This document shows, piece by piece, positions 27,737-36,170 of a stretch of DNA of 54,260 nucleotides. Source of the DNA: Hwanghaeella sp. (GTDB lineage Bacteria > Pseudomonadota > Alphaproteobacteria > UBA8366 > Aestuariispiraceae); NCBI GenBank assembly GCA_028282025.1, contig JANQIT010000039.1, forward strand, positions 1-54,260, in the 5' to 3' direction. Position numbers and translations under genes: made by a program. A model generated the notes under the pieces. That model saw nothing but the letters and a program-made list of their open reading frames with translations. It was not told where the DNA came from and did no database searches. Each line of letters begins with the position of its first letter. The stretch's first letter is position 1.

Positions 27737-28639
27737 ATGCTGTCCATGCCGAATGACGAGCCTGCCATAGACGGCCCTACCGCATTGATTTACGAACCCG
27801 ATCCGACGATCTGCGCGTTTCTGCGCGACTCGCTGCATAGGATGGGCTTCCAGTTTATCGATGTTTCCCCGGAACTGGGGCGGGAACCGGACATCGCCGA
27901 CGGTGCGCTGCACGACCTCCTGGTCGTCGATGTTTCAAAAAACCCCGAAGGTTTCGCCAAGAAAGTGCAGGAAATCCGGCGTTTCGACCCCTTGGCAAAT
28001 CCGTTCTCTCTGTTCGTGATGACGGGAGAAGCGCTAACCGAACCACAGGTCCAGTCTCTTGCGATGTCAGGGTGCGACGCCTTTATCTCCAAGCCTCTTC
28101 ATTCCGATGAAGCGCGCGAAAAGATCAGTCGAATCCTGCAGGCGGACCGGAAGTTCGTTGTGTCGCCGCACTATATCGGACCGGACCGCCGGTCCTGCAG
28201 CCGCAGCGGGAGCGCCCAGGCGGTCATTCTGCCAGTTCCGAACCGCGCCAAACTAAAACTTTCCCAGGAATGGCGGCCGGCATTTCACGAAGAACAGGAG
28301 GCGGTGCACCGGCTGGTGCTGCGAACCGTCCATCTCACAGAGTCGATCCTCTGGTTCGTGCGTATCCTTGAAGGCCAATCGTTTGCCCAACCGATGTCTC
28401 AGCGGCGCATTGAGACGGAAATTCTGCGCAGCGCCGAACTCGTTCGCCGGGAACTGCAACGGGATAGCGACATGTCGGAGATTGCGTTCATGTGCGACCG
28501 CATCCTAGATCTGGCGGCGCGGATGCGTGTGGAGGATCCAGACCATATGCAACTACTGTCCAATACCTTGCAGGATGAGCGGGACAAACTGATGAAGGCG
28601 GCCATAAAGCGGCTGGAAAATCCCGAAATGGCGGCCTGA
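27737..28639 (+). CDS. CheY-like receiver protein with GPDRR motif and helical C-terminus (first of tandem pair)
   Basis: 300 residues from the ATG at 27737 (a TTG at 27722 and an ATG at 27746 are alternatives; none has a clear ribosome site). The N-terminal receiver keeps the acidic pocket (YEPDP), phosphoacceptor Asp (LVVDVSKN), Thr (VMTGE) and Lys (FISKPL), so it can probably be phosphorylated. Then comes HYIGPDRRS, a motif seen in alphaproteobacterial response regulators, and a helical region of about 140 residues with no DNA-binding or enzymatic domain. A paralogue follows after 258 bp. Role: a phosphorylation-dependent partner-binding protein, by inference. Confidence 0.8.
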   Translation: MLSMPNDEPAIDGPTALIYEPDPTICAFLRDSLHRMGFQFIDVSPELGREPDIADGALHDLLVVDVSKNPEGFAKKVQEIRRFDPLANPFSLFVMTGEALTEPQVQSLAMSGCDAFISKPLHSDEAREKISRILQADRKFVVSPHYIGPDRRSCSRSGSAQAVILPVPNRAKLKLSQEWRPAFHEEQEAVHRLVLRTVHLTESILWFVRILEGQSFAQPMSQRRIETEILRSAELVRRELQRDSDMSEIAFMCDRILDLAARMRVEDPDHMQLLSNTLQDERDKLMKAAIKRLENPEMAA

Positions 28640-28676
28640 CGGTAACGGGCTACTATGCAAGATATTGGGAAACTGC

Positions 28677-28800
28677 ATATGTAAGCGCTTAATACTTTGA
28701 ATCCTTGCCTCACCCCAAACGACTCAAAAACAACAACAAATCCACAAAGTAAAAATAAGTATTGATTTTCGTTAACAACTTCCTTTTACTGAATTCACAT
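28677..28800. promoter_or_regulatory. AT-rich spacer upstream of the second receiver gene
   Basis: This stretch is far richer in A and T than the rest of the window (for example CAAAAACAACAACAAATCC and GTAAAAATAAGTATTG). It holds TTGATTTTCG and GTTAAC, but no -35/-10 pair can be set with confidence. It probably carries the promoter of the 28898 gene and may be curved or bound by a nucleoid protein. Confidence 0.4.
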
Positions 28801-28897
28801 ACTGGCAGGTTTCTGGCTAAGTGCAGAAGTGATTCGCAGAAGGCGATCCAGCACGCGGCCGTATGAGAGGACAGATGCAGAATGCATCTGTTGTGAT

Positions 28898-29773
28898 ATG
28901 GAGAGAACTCCACGTTCGGGTAGAACGCCCGTTGCATTGTCAGCCTTTGTGCTGGAGTACCATCCGGCGCTCCGGTCGTTTTTGGCTTCCGGGCTTCGGT
29001 CCGCCGGCTTTCAGAAGGTCGACACGACATCGGAACAGGAAGCCGCGCAGCAGGCGATGGCCAATGTTTTGTACGATCTGGTCCTGTTCGACACCTCCCG
29101 CAACCTCGCCAACATAACCGCAAGCATCCGCACCGCCCGCCAGAATCTGGGCAACGAAGATCCGTTTGGTTTCTACCTGATGACCGGCCCGGCGCCGTCG
29201 GGCAATGGCGTGGAGCGCATCGTTTCGTGCGGTTGCGACGCTTTCCTGGTCCGTCCCTTCAGCAACGACATCATGCAAAAACGGCTGCGTCATCTGTTCA
29301 AGTCAAAGCGTTCCTTCGTGGTTACCACGCACTATGTCGGCCCGGAGCGCCGCCGCGCGTTGCGCGAGGAAACCTTCACCCGCCGGGTCAATGTTCCGAA
29401 TGTATTGCAGGAAAAAAGCGAAGGCATTTTCGATCCGGAAGCGCACCGGGAAGCGCTGAGCAAGGCGCTGCTGACCTTCAACGCCTTCCTGGTCGAACGT
29501 CAGGCCCATCTTGTGGAACTGATCGAGGAAGGTGGAGAACTGGGCGCGGAAGAAAGGCTGAACCGCTCGGAAAGCGATATTCTGGTCACCGTCCAGAAAC
29601 TCGCCACCAGCCTGGAAGACTCCGGCAGAGCGAACCTGAAACCGCTGGTGACCGCGATTTCCGAGACAGCGACGCAGAGGATACGCCGGCGGGAGCATCT
29701 CGGCGGGCAGGCCGCACGCGAATTACAGAAACTCTGCGGGAATCTCGCCCATTACATCGCCGACGAGCATTAG
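28898..29773 (+). CDS. Degenerate receiver protein with GPERR motif (second of tandem pair)
   Basis: 291 residues from the ATG at 28898 (a GTG at 28829 would add 23 residues). It aligns along its length with the preceding gene: FVLEYHPALRSFLASGLRSAGF equals the receiver start, LVLFDTSRN the phosphosite, and THYVGPERRR the GPDRR segment. The acidic pocket is reduced (EYH for EPD) and the conserved Lys is Arg (FLVRPF), so phosphorylation is doubtful. The helical C-terminus of about 120 residues diverges. It looks like a pseudo-receiver evolved from a duplication. Confidence 0.78.
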   Translation: MERTPRSGRTPVALSAFVLEYHPALRSFLASGLRSAGFQKVDTTSEQEAAQQAMANVLYDLVLFDTSRNLANITASIRTARQNLGNEDPFGFYLMTGPAPSGNGVERIVSCGCDAFLVRPFSNDIMQKRLRHLFKSKRSFVVTTHYVGPERRRALREETFTRRVNVPNVLQEKSEGIFDPEAHREALSKALLTFNAFLVERQAHLVELIEEGGELGAEERLNRSESDILVTVQKLATSLEDSGRANLKPLVTAISETATQRIRRREHLGGQAARELQKLCGNLAHYIADEH

Positions 29774-29798
29774 AGCCGGCATCTCCACCCGCATTCCC

Positions 29799-30176
29799 CT
29801 ACAAGGGGATCAATGCTGCCGCAACGCGCCGGCCTTCCGAAAGCAGGATGTTATAGGTTCGGCAGGCCGCGCCCGTATCCATGCCTTCCGGGCTGAGCCC
29901 GGCGACCGCTTTGATGTCCGATTTCACACTGGGGCGCAGAAACTCCGTGCGCGCGCCAGTTCCCAGCAGCAAGACTTCGACCTTGGGCTCGGCCGCACCG
30001 ACCGCCGCGAAATCGTCGGGCGTCAGGGCTGTAAAACCGGAGACGGGCCAGGCCAAAACCCGATTGGGAAAGACAAGCACGCCGCCTTCGAACGCCTCTC
30101 CACCGATCATGAAACGCCCGGGACCGTAGGAATCGATAACCTTCAGATCTTCGGGAATGAGCGGCGTGATATCCAC
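29799..30176 (-). CDS. Mth938-domain protein resembling NDUFAF3 (DUF498)
   Basis: 125 residues, the full length of the Mth938/NDUFAF3 fold. IDSYGPGRFMIGGEAFEGGVLVFPN and the LLLGTGAR segment (residues about 14-40 and 70-78) are the conserved blocks. The mitochondrial homologue is a complex I assembly factor; the bacterial role is not established. The gene lies 8 bp after secF on the same strand, so it belongs to the yajC-secD-secF transcript. It has no signal peptide. Confidence 0.85.
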   Translation of the reverse strand: MDITPLIPEDLKVIDSYGPGRFMIGGEAFEGGVLVFPNRVLAWPVSGFTALTPDDFAAVGAAEPKVEVLLLGTGARTEFLRPSVKSDIKAVAGLSPEGMDTGAACRTYNILLSEGRRVAAALIPL

Positions 30177-30184
30177 GGGCTGGC

Positions 30185-31126
30185 TTACGCTTTTTCGGAG
30201 ACCGGCTGCTCCTGATGCGGGGCTTCATCCTCGTCGCCCCGGCGCGGGCGCATGTAGAGCAACAGCGGCACCGCCACGAAGATCGAAGAATAGGTCCCAA
30301 TGATCACGCCCCAGATCATGGCGATGATGAAGTCGCGGATAACCTCTCCACCGAAGAAAAACAGAGCCAGCAATGCGATCAGAGTGGTCACGCTGGTCAT
30401 CACCGTGCGCGACAGGGTCTGATTGATGGACATGTTGAACAGGTCGGCGAACGGCATCTTCTTGTAGCGCCGGATATTCTCCCGCACCCGGTCATAGACG
30501 ACGACGGTATCGTTGATCGAATAGCCCGCGATGGTCAGGATCGCCGCCACCGTCGCCAGATTGAATTCCAATTGCAATAAGGCGAACAGACCGATTGTGG
30601 TCAGGACGTCGTGGGTCAGGGCGACCACGGCGCCGATTCCGTACTGCCACTCGAACCGGAACCAGATATAGATCAGGATCGCCCCTATCGCCGCCAGAAT
30701 GGCGTATAGCGCGGCTTCCTGCAGTTCCGCGCCCACTGTCGGCCCCACAACCTCGTTCCGCCGATACTCCGCAACCTTATCGCCCAACGCCGCCGTGACC
30801 TTGGAGACCGCTTCCTGTTGGGCGTTGTCGCCGCCTTCCTGGCGTTGAATACGGATCAGCAAATCGTCGGGCGCGCCGAATTCCTGGATCGACACTTCAC
30901 CCAGGCCAAGCCCGTCCAGCGTGCTGCGGAACTCGCCGATCTCCGTCTGCCCGTCGGTTTTCACCTCAAGCAGAATACCGCCCAGAAAGTCGATCCCCAG
31001 ATTGAGGCCCCGCAGCCCAAACAGGGCCAACGACCCGGCAACCAGAAGCACGGAAAGGCCGACCGCCAATTTGTGCGCGCCGATGAAATCGATCGCGGTC
31101 TTCTTGGGCACCATGCGCAACAGCAT
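30185..31126 (-). CDS. secF: Protein translocase subunit SecF
   Basis: 313 residues with six predicted membrane helices. GLNLGIDFLGGILLEV is the SecD/SecF box before the first periplasmic domain, and the later block has GYSINDTVVVYDRVREN, the signature of the helix-4/5 region. SecDF uses the proton gradient to pull exported proteins through SecYEG. The ATG at 31126 has AAGGGA at a suitable distance; a TTG at 31132 is the alternative. It follows secD by 19 bp. Confidence 0.95.
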   Translation of the reverse strand: MLLRMVPKKTAIDFIGAHKLAVGLSVLLVAGSLALFGLRGLNLGIDFLGGILLEVKTDGQTEIGEFRSTLDGLGLGEVSIQEFGAPDDLLIRIQRQEGGDNAQQEAVSKVTAALGDKVAEYRRNEVVGPTVGAELQEAALYAILAAIGAILIYIWFRFEWQYGIGAVVALTHDVLTTIGLFALLQLEFNLATVAAILTIAGYSINDTVVVYDRVRENIRRYKKMPFADLFNMSINQTLSRTVMTSVTTLIALLALFFFGGEVIRDFIIAMIWGVIIGTYSSIFVAVPLLLYMRPRRGDEDEAPHQEQPVSEKA

Positions 31127-31145
31127 CGTCAAATCCCTTCCCTAC

Positions 31146-32705
31146 TTAAATCGGCAAAGCGTCGGGACGCTTGCTGCGCAGCCAGGAGACCACGAAGAAC
31201 CGGGTCACCATGATGGCGGTGAACATCGAGGTAACGATTCCGACCGACAGCGTCACCGCGAACCCCTTGATCGGCCCGGACCCGAACGCGAACAGAAGGA
31301 CCGCGGCGATCAGGGTCGTGACGTTGGCGTCCACGATGGTGGTCAAGGCCCGCTTGTAGCCGGCATCCACCGCGGACATCGGCGAGCGGCCGCCCGCCAC
31401 CTCTTCGCGGATACGTTCGAAAATCAGCACGTTCGCATCGACCGCCATGCCGATGGTCAACACGATCCCGGCGATCCCCGGCAAGGTCAGCGTCGCCTGA
31501 AGTCCGGACAGGATCGCAATGATCAGCCCGATATTGAAGATCAAGGCGATGTCGGCCATTGCGCCGAACCGTCCATAGGTCAGGGTCATGAACACCATCA
31601 CCGCGATCAAACCGACAATGCTGGCGATCTTGCCCGCGTCGACCGAGTCCTGCCCCAACCCCGGTCCGACCGTCCGCTCTTCAAGATAGCTGATCGGGGC
31701 CGGCAGCGCCCCGGCTCTCAGCAGCAGGGAAAGTTCGTTGACGGCCTGGACTGTGAAAGCGCCCGAGATGACCCCGCTTCCACCGATGATCGGCTCCCGG
31801 ATGACCGGCGCGCTGATCACCTCGCCATCCAGAACGATCGCCAGATAGCGGCCCGCGTGATCTGTGGTCGTATCGCCGAATTGCCGTGCGCCCAGCGAGT
31901 CGAAACGGAAGGAAACAACGGGCTGGTTATCCTGAAAGCTCGGTTGTGCATCCACCAGACGTTCGCCGCTTACCCTGACGCGGCGTTCAACAAGGTATCT
32001 TATGCCCTCTTCTTCATTGGACGGCAGGATCTGCGTGCCAGGGGGCGCGGTGGCCGGAACCTGTCCCGGAGAGACGCGTTCGTCCAACAGGTGGAAGGTC
32101 ATCTTGGCGGTCTGACCGATGATCTTCTTCAACGCCTCCGGATCGTCCACGCCCGGGGCCTGAACCACGATGCGGTCGATGCCCTGGCGTTGGATAATCG
32201 GTTCAGTCGTGCCCAGCTCATCGATCCGTCGGCGGATGATCTCCACCGATTGCTCGACCGCGCTGTTCCGCGCCTGTTCCAGGGTGGCTTCGTCGAGGGT
32301 GACCGAAAAACGTCCACCTTCCCCCTGCGACACCGACAAAGTGGTATCGATCTGGCTCAATTGAGCCGCCGCCTGCGTCGCCTGCGAGCCGTCGCGTAGG
32401 GCGAAAGTCACGGCGTTGTTCGAGGAACCGAGACCCGTGTAACCGATCCTCTCCGACCGCAATGTGCGCCGCACGGAATCGACGGTGGACTCCAACCGTT
32501 CGGCCACCACTGCGTCGGTGTCGACCTTCAGCAGCAAGTGAACGCCGCCCTGCAAGTCCAGGCCAAGATTCAGAGTTTTGCCCGGCGCGAAATCGGGCAG
32601 GCCCTCAAACGTGTTTTGCGGAAAGAAATTCGGCGCGGCATAGATGATGCCAAGGGCGCAGATAATCCCGATCAGGGCTTTCTTCCAAGTGGGGAACTGG
32701 AGCAT
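31146..32705 (-). CDS. secD: Protein translocase subunit SecD
   Basis: 519 residues. LGLDLQGGVHLLLKVDTDA marks the N-terminal SecD box, followed by a large periplasmic domain, and GMAVDANVLIFERIREE lies in the membrane domain. It acts with SecF and YajC in the inner membrane. The order yajC-secD-secF is the classic one. A hairpin lies between yajC and secD. Confidence 0.95.
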   Translation of the reverse strand: MLQFPTWKKALIGIICALGIIYAAPNFFPQNTFEGLPDFAPGKTLNLGLDLQGGVHLLLKVDTDAVVAERLESTVDSVRRTLRSERIGYTGLGSSNNAVTFALRDGSQATQAAAQLSQIDTTLSVSQGEGGRFSVTLDEATLEQARNSAVEQSVEIIRRRIDELGTTEPIIQRQGIDRIVVQAPGVDDPEALKKIIGQTAKMTFHLLDERVSPGQVPATAPPGTQILPSNEEEGIRYLVERRVRVSGERLVDAQPSFQDNQPVVSFRFDSLGARQFGDTTTDHAGRYLAIVLDGEVISAPVIREPIIGGSGVISGAFTVQAVNELSLLLRAGALPAPISYLEERTVGPGLGQDSVDAGKIASIVGLIAVMVFMTLTYGRFGAMADIALIFNIGLIIAILSGLQATLTLPGIAGIVLTIGMAVDANVLIFERIREEVAGGRSPMSAVDAGYKRALTTIVDANVTTLIAAVLLFAFGSGPIKGFAVTLSVGIVTSMFTAIMVTRFFVVSWLRSKRPDALPI

Positions 32706-32748
32706 GCTCGGGCGGCTCTCTCGTTATCGGATCACTGTATTCGGGGAA

Positions 32749-32769
32749 GGCCGCCCCTGCGGAGCGGCC
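32749..32769 (-). promoter_or_regulatory. Hairpin between yajC and secD
   Basis: GGCCGC (32749-32754) pairs with GCGGCC (32764-32769) across a 9-nt loop in the 76-bp yajC-secD gap. No U-tract follows, so partial attenuation or mRNA processing that yields more YajC than SecD is the likeliest role. Confidence 0.35.
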
Positions 32770-32781
32770 GGCAAGACCGCC

Positions 32782-33159
32782 TTATTCCTTTTCTTCGGCC
32801 TCTTCCTTGTCACCCTTGCCCTTGGATGACTTGGCGGCGTTCGCCGGTTCCGGCTTGGCGATCACGTCCATCAGCGTGGATGTCGCGGTTTTAACGCGCA
32901 CGCCTTCGGCGATCTCGACCTGGATCTTGCCGTCTTCCAGCACTTTCGTGACACGGCCGTAGATGCCGCCGCCCGTCAGAACATGGTCATTGCGGCGTAC
33001 CGCGTTGATCTTGGCCTGATGTTCCTTCTGTTTTTTCTGCTGCGGACGGATCAGCAGGAAGTAGAAGATCGCAACGATCAGGATAAGCGGCAGAAAGGAT
33101 GTCAGCAGATCGGCGCCCCCCGGGGCGGCGTCCTGTGCGAAAGCCGGCGAAATAAACAT
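32782..33159 (-). CDS. yajC: Preprotein translocase auxiliary subunit YajC
   Basis: 125 residues. MFISPAFAQ then a single membrane helix (SFLPLILIVAIFYFLLIRPQ, about 18-38) and the cytosolic KVGDxVxTxGGIxG-like block (RRNDHVLTGGGIYGRV) define YajC. The C-terminal tail is a Lys/Glu-rich extension of about 20 residues. The start at 33159 is chosen because GGGAGG lies just before it; an upstream GTG adds seven unlikely residues. It is the first gene of the secDF unit. Confidence 0.92.
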   Translation of the reverse strand: MFISPAFAQDAAPGGADLLTSFLPLILIVAIFYFLLIRPQQKKQKEHQAKINAVRRNDHVLTGGGIYGRVTKVLEDGKIQVEIAEGVRVKTATSTLMDVIAKPEPANAAKSSKGKGDKEEAEEKE

Positions 33160-33292
33160 ACAACCTCCCTCAACGGACACGTCGCGTCAGCGGTCTTGAA
33201 CGGCTTGCTGGACCTGTCCGGAAATTAATGTGGCGCGGCAGCCATACCGCCCGCCTGCGAGAAGCCGGGACTATACCGCCGCAGGACGCTTT

Positions 33293-33304
33293 TGCAACGT
33301 TGCA
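33293..33304. promoter_or_regulatory. 12-bp perfect palindrome in the yajC/DUF815 divergent region
   Basis: TGCAACGTTGCA is a perfect inverted repeat about 130 bp upstream of yajC and 90 bp upstream of the ATPase gene. It is a plausible operator for a dimeric regulator but could be chance. Confidence 0.3.
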
Positions 33305-33390
33305 CAGATAGGGATTCCGCCGAAAATCCCAAGTCCTTTTCCGTGCGCCGCAATTGACGCCACCCAGGCGCGGTCCTAGTGTCCCGCGCC

Positions 33391-34260
33391 ATGACAAAAC
33401 CAATCTCAGAACCCGACCTCACCCGCCTTCTGGAACGGATCGCCGATGCGCTGGACCGGGCCAACCCACCGAGCGTGGAGGAGCAGGATCTCGCCGCCGC
33501 CGACGCCTTCGTCTGGCATGCGGACGGGTCGCGGCTCGCCCCCGTTCCGAAGGTCAGCCGCGTTGACATCATGCTGCTGCGCGGCATCGAGCTGCAGCGC
33601 GAACAGTTGCTGGAAAACACCCGTCGGTTCGCGAACGGATTCCCGGCGAACAACGCCCTACTCTGGGGCTCCCGCGGGGCCGGCAAAAGCTCGCTGGTGA
33701 AAGCGGTGCACGCCGCCGCCAATGCAGAGAACCCGGGCACTTTGGGCCTTGTGGAGATCCACCGGGAAGACATCCCCACCCTGCCAGCCCTGCTGGAGCG
33801 GCTGCGCGGCGCGGAACGGCGCTGGATCCTGTTCTGCGATGACCTTTCGTTCGACGGCGAAGACGCCGCCTACAAGTCCCTGAAAGCGGTCCTGGAAGGC
33901 GGAATCGAGGGCCGGCCCGACAATGTGGTCTTCTACGCCACGTCGAACCGACGGCATCTGATGCCCCGCGACATGATTGAAAACGAACGCTCCACCGCGA
34001 TCAATCCATCGGAAGCGGTGGAGGAAAAGGTCTCCCTCAGCGACCGTTTCGGCCTGTGGCTGGGATTCCACAACTGCGATCAGCAGACCTATTTCGACAT
34101 GATCCGCGGATATGTGGAGGCGCACGACCTGGGAATCGCGGAGGACGAATGGAAACCGCGCGCCGTGGAATGGACGGTCACCCGTGGCGCCCGGTCCGGC
34201 CGCGTCGCCTGGCAATTCGTTCAGGACCTGGCGGGTAGCCTGGGCAAGCGCCTGGACTGA
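33391..34260 (+). CDS. DUF815-family AAA-type ATPase
   Basis: 289 residues. Walker A is GSRGAGKSSLVKA and Walker B-like WILFCDDLSFD, with the sensor-like VFYATSNRRHLMPRDM typical of DUF815. The family is common next to secDF/yajC in Alphaproteobacteria, but its role is not known; a DnaA/IstB-like AAA core suggests a loader or remodelling ATPase. The ATG at 33391 is preferred over a GTG four codons earlier. It is divergent from yajC and convergent with the LysM/M23 gene (15 bp apart). Confidence 0.88.
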   Translation: MTKPISEPDLTRLLERIADALDRANPPSVEEQDLAAADAFVWHADGSRLAPVPKVSRVDIMLLRGIELQREQLLENTRRFANGFPANNALLWGSRGAGKSSLVKAVHAAANAENPGTLGLVEIHREDIPTLPALLERLRGAERRWILFCDDLSFDGEDAAYKSLKAVLEGGIEGRPDNVVFYATSNRRHLMPRDMIENERSTAINPSEAVEEKVSLSDRFGLWLGFHNCDQQTYFDMIRGYVEAHDLGIAEDEWKPRAVEWTVTRGARSGRVAWQFVQDLAGSLGKRLD

Positions 34261-34275
34261 TCCCCTGCCCCTTCC

Positions 34276-35505
34276 CTACCCCGCCAGCCGCGCGCTGGGA
34301 TTGATCGCGCGCCGGCCCTTGCGGATTTCGAAATGCAGTTGGGGACGGTCGACATTGCCGCTGCTGCCGACCCGCGCGATGGCCTGCCCGCGGCGCACCC
34401 GGTCGCCGCGCCGAACCAGAACGTCGGCGGCGTGGGCATAGGCCGTGACATAGCCGTCTGCGTGTTTCAGCAGCACCATATTGCCGAAACCGGCCAGCTC
34501 CGATCCCGCATAGACCACGACCCCGTTCTCCGCCGCCCGAATCGGCGTTCCGCGTGGGGCGGCGATATTCAGCCCGTCATTGTGCAGACCGCCCGGTTTC
34601 GGACCGAATCGTGAAATCACCCGACCCTGAACCGGCCAGAGAAAGGCGTCATTCGCGCGCGGCGCCGGTTTCGGGATCTGCGCGGCCGACAGGCGCACGG
34701 GGGGCCGCAATCCCGGCGGGCGGCGCGTCGGTCTGGGAAAGCCTTCCGCCGTAACGCGGAACGGCTCCGCGCGGCCGGCTGACGCCACATGCGCAGCTTG
34801 CCCCCGGCGCGGCGCACGCGGCCCAGCATCCGCAACCGCCTTTGGGAACGACGGTTCCGGGGCGGCGTCGGCGCGCGCCGGGGCCGGCGCATCGAGCGGT
34901 TCGTCCGCCAGCCGGGCGCGTTCCGCATCCGACAAAGAGGCTGACGCCGGTGGGTTCGGGGCGGCGGCAGGCCGTGGCGGGGCCGGTGGAGCCGTGACAG
35001 GTCGTGCAGCGACACTGGCTGCCTGAACCACGCGACCCGGGATTTCAAGTTTCTGGCCGACCCGGATGGTGAAAGGCGGCCTGATGCGGTTCACCTGTAC
35101 CAGACGGCTCATATCCACGCCGTATTGGCGGGAAATGCCATACACGGTCTCGCCGGAACGCACCGTATGCGTTCGCGCGGCCGGAATCCTAAGCTTTTGA
35201 TCCGCATAAAGGATGTAGGGCGGCTGAAGACCGTTCAGGGAAATGAGCGCACGTGTTCCCACGCGGTAGGCGCGCGCGATGGCGTACAGCGTTTCCCCGC
35301 TGCGTACGGTATGGACCGTTCCGTCCTGTACCGCCGCCACCGCCGGTGCGGGCCGAGACGCAGGCGTGTTCTGCGGTGGAGATTGCGTGGAATCGAAAAC
35401 CCGAATCCGCGGACCGCCCCGGTCGCCGCATGCCGCTAGCAGGAACACACCGCAGACAAGCACCGACAGCGGAGCCCATTCTGCTATGCGCTTTTGCCGG
35501 CCCAC
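34276..35505 (-). CDS. LysM/M23 lipoprotein, NlpD-like
   Basis: 409 residues: lipobox LLAAC (Cys near residue 26), two LysM repeats (HTVRSGETLYAIARAYRV and HTVRSGETVYGISRQYGV, about 65-155), a Pro/Ala-rich linker, and a C-terminal M23/LytM domain (about 290-400). The LytM metal site is degenerate: the HxGxD position reads NDGLN and the HxH reads QLH, so it is unlikely to cut peptidoglycan itself. NlpD-type proteins activate amidases at division. The order surE-pcm-nlpD matches that of many proteobacteria. Confidence 0.88.
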   Translation of the reverse strand: MGRQKRIAEWAPLSVLVCGVFLLAACGDRGGPRIRVFDSTQSPPQNTPASRPAPAVAAVQDGTVHTVRSGETLYAIARAYRVGTRALISLNGLQPPYILYADQKLRIPAARTHTVRSGETVYGISRQYGVDMSRLVQVNRIRPPFTIRVGQKLEIPGRVVQAASVAARPVTAPPAPPRPAAAPNPPASASLSDAERARLADEPLDAPAPARADAAPEPSFPKAVADAGPRAPRRGQAAHVASAGRAEPFRVTAEGFPRPTRRPPGLRPPVRLSAAQIPKPAPRANDAFLWPVQGRVISRFGPKPGGLHNDGLNIAAPRGTPIRAAENGVVVYAGSELAGFGNMVLLKHADGYVTAYAHAADVLVRRGDRVRRGQAIARVGSSGNVDRPQLHFEIRKGRRAINPSARLAG

Positions 35506-35510
35506 GCCTT

Positions 35511-36170
35511 CTAAAGCGTCCCTTCAAGCAGCGGTACAAAACGCACGCCGCACAGATCGGACGAAGACGTGCTGCCGTCTTCATGCTTCACGATCTTGAT
35601 GAGTTCCTGACCGACCACGCCGCCGCCCACAGGCACGACAAGCCGACCGCCGGGCGCCAACTGTTCGATCAGCGCCCTTGGCACATCCGGGGCCGCGGCC
35701 GTCACCATAATGCATTCGAACGGCGCCTGCTCCGGCCAGCCCTTGTACCCATCCCCGTGCTTGGTGGTGATATTGTGCCGGTCCAACTGGCGAAAGCGCC
35801 GTTCCGCCGCGCTCAACAGATCCTTGATACGCTCAACCGTATAGACTCGGCGGCACAGGTAACTCAGCACCGTCGCCTGATAGCCGGACCCTGTCCCTAC
35901 TTCCAGGACGCGCGCGCGGGAATGCAGTTCCAGCGCATCGGTCATCATGGCGACGATCAGCGGCTGGCTGATGGTTTGCCCCAGATCGATGGGCAGGGCT
36001 GTATCGTCATAGGCATGGCGTTTGAAATTCTCCGGCACGAACAGGTCGCGCGGTGTTTTCTCAATGGCCTTCAGAACGTCCTGGTTCTTGACACCGGCAC
36101 GCCGCAGGGTCAGCGCCAGTTTCGCCCTGTCCTCCTGAAAAGGATCGGAATTCGCCGCCTGTGCCTGCAT
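35511..36170 (-). CDS. pcm: Protein-L-isoaspartate O-methyltransferase
   Basis: 219 residues. SAM motif I is VLEVGTGSGYQATVL, and FVPENFKRHAYDDTALPIDLGQTISQP (residues about 46-72) contains the substrate-loop segment specific to Pcm. It methylates isoaspartyl residues in aged proteins so they can revert to aspartate. Its start shares one base with the surE stop and its stop is 5 bp from the nlpD-like start, so the three are one transcript. Confidence 0.95.
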   Translation of the reverse strand: MQAQAANSDPFQEDRAKLALTLRRAGVKNQDVLKAIEKTPRDLFVPENFKRHAYDDTALPIDLGQTISQPLIVAMMTDALELHSRARVLEVGTGSGYQATVLSYLCRRVYTVERIKDLLSAAERRFRQLDRHNITTKHGDGYKGWPEQAPFECIMVTAAAPDVPRALIEQLAPGGRLVVPVGGGVVGQELIKIVKHEDGSTSSSDLCGVRFVPLLEGTL

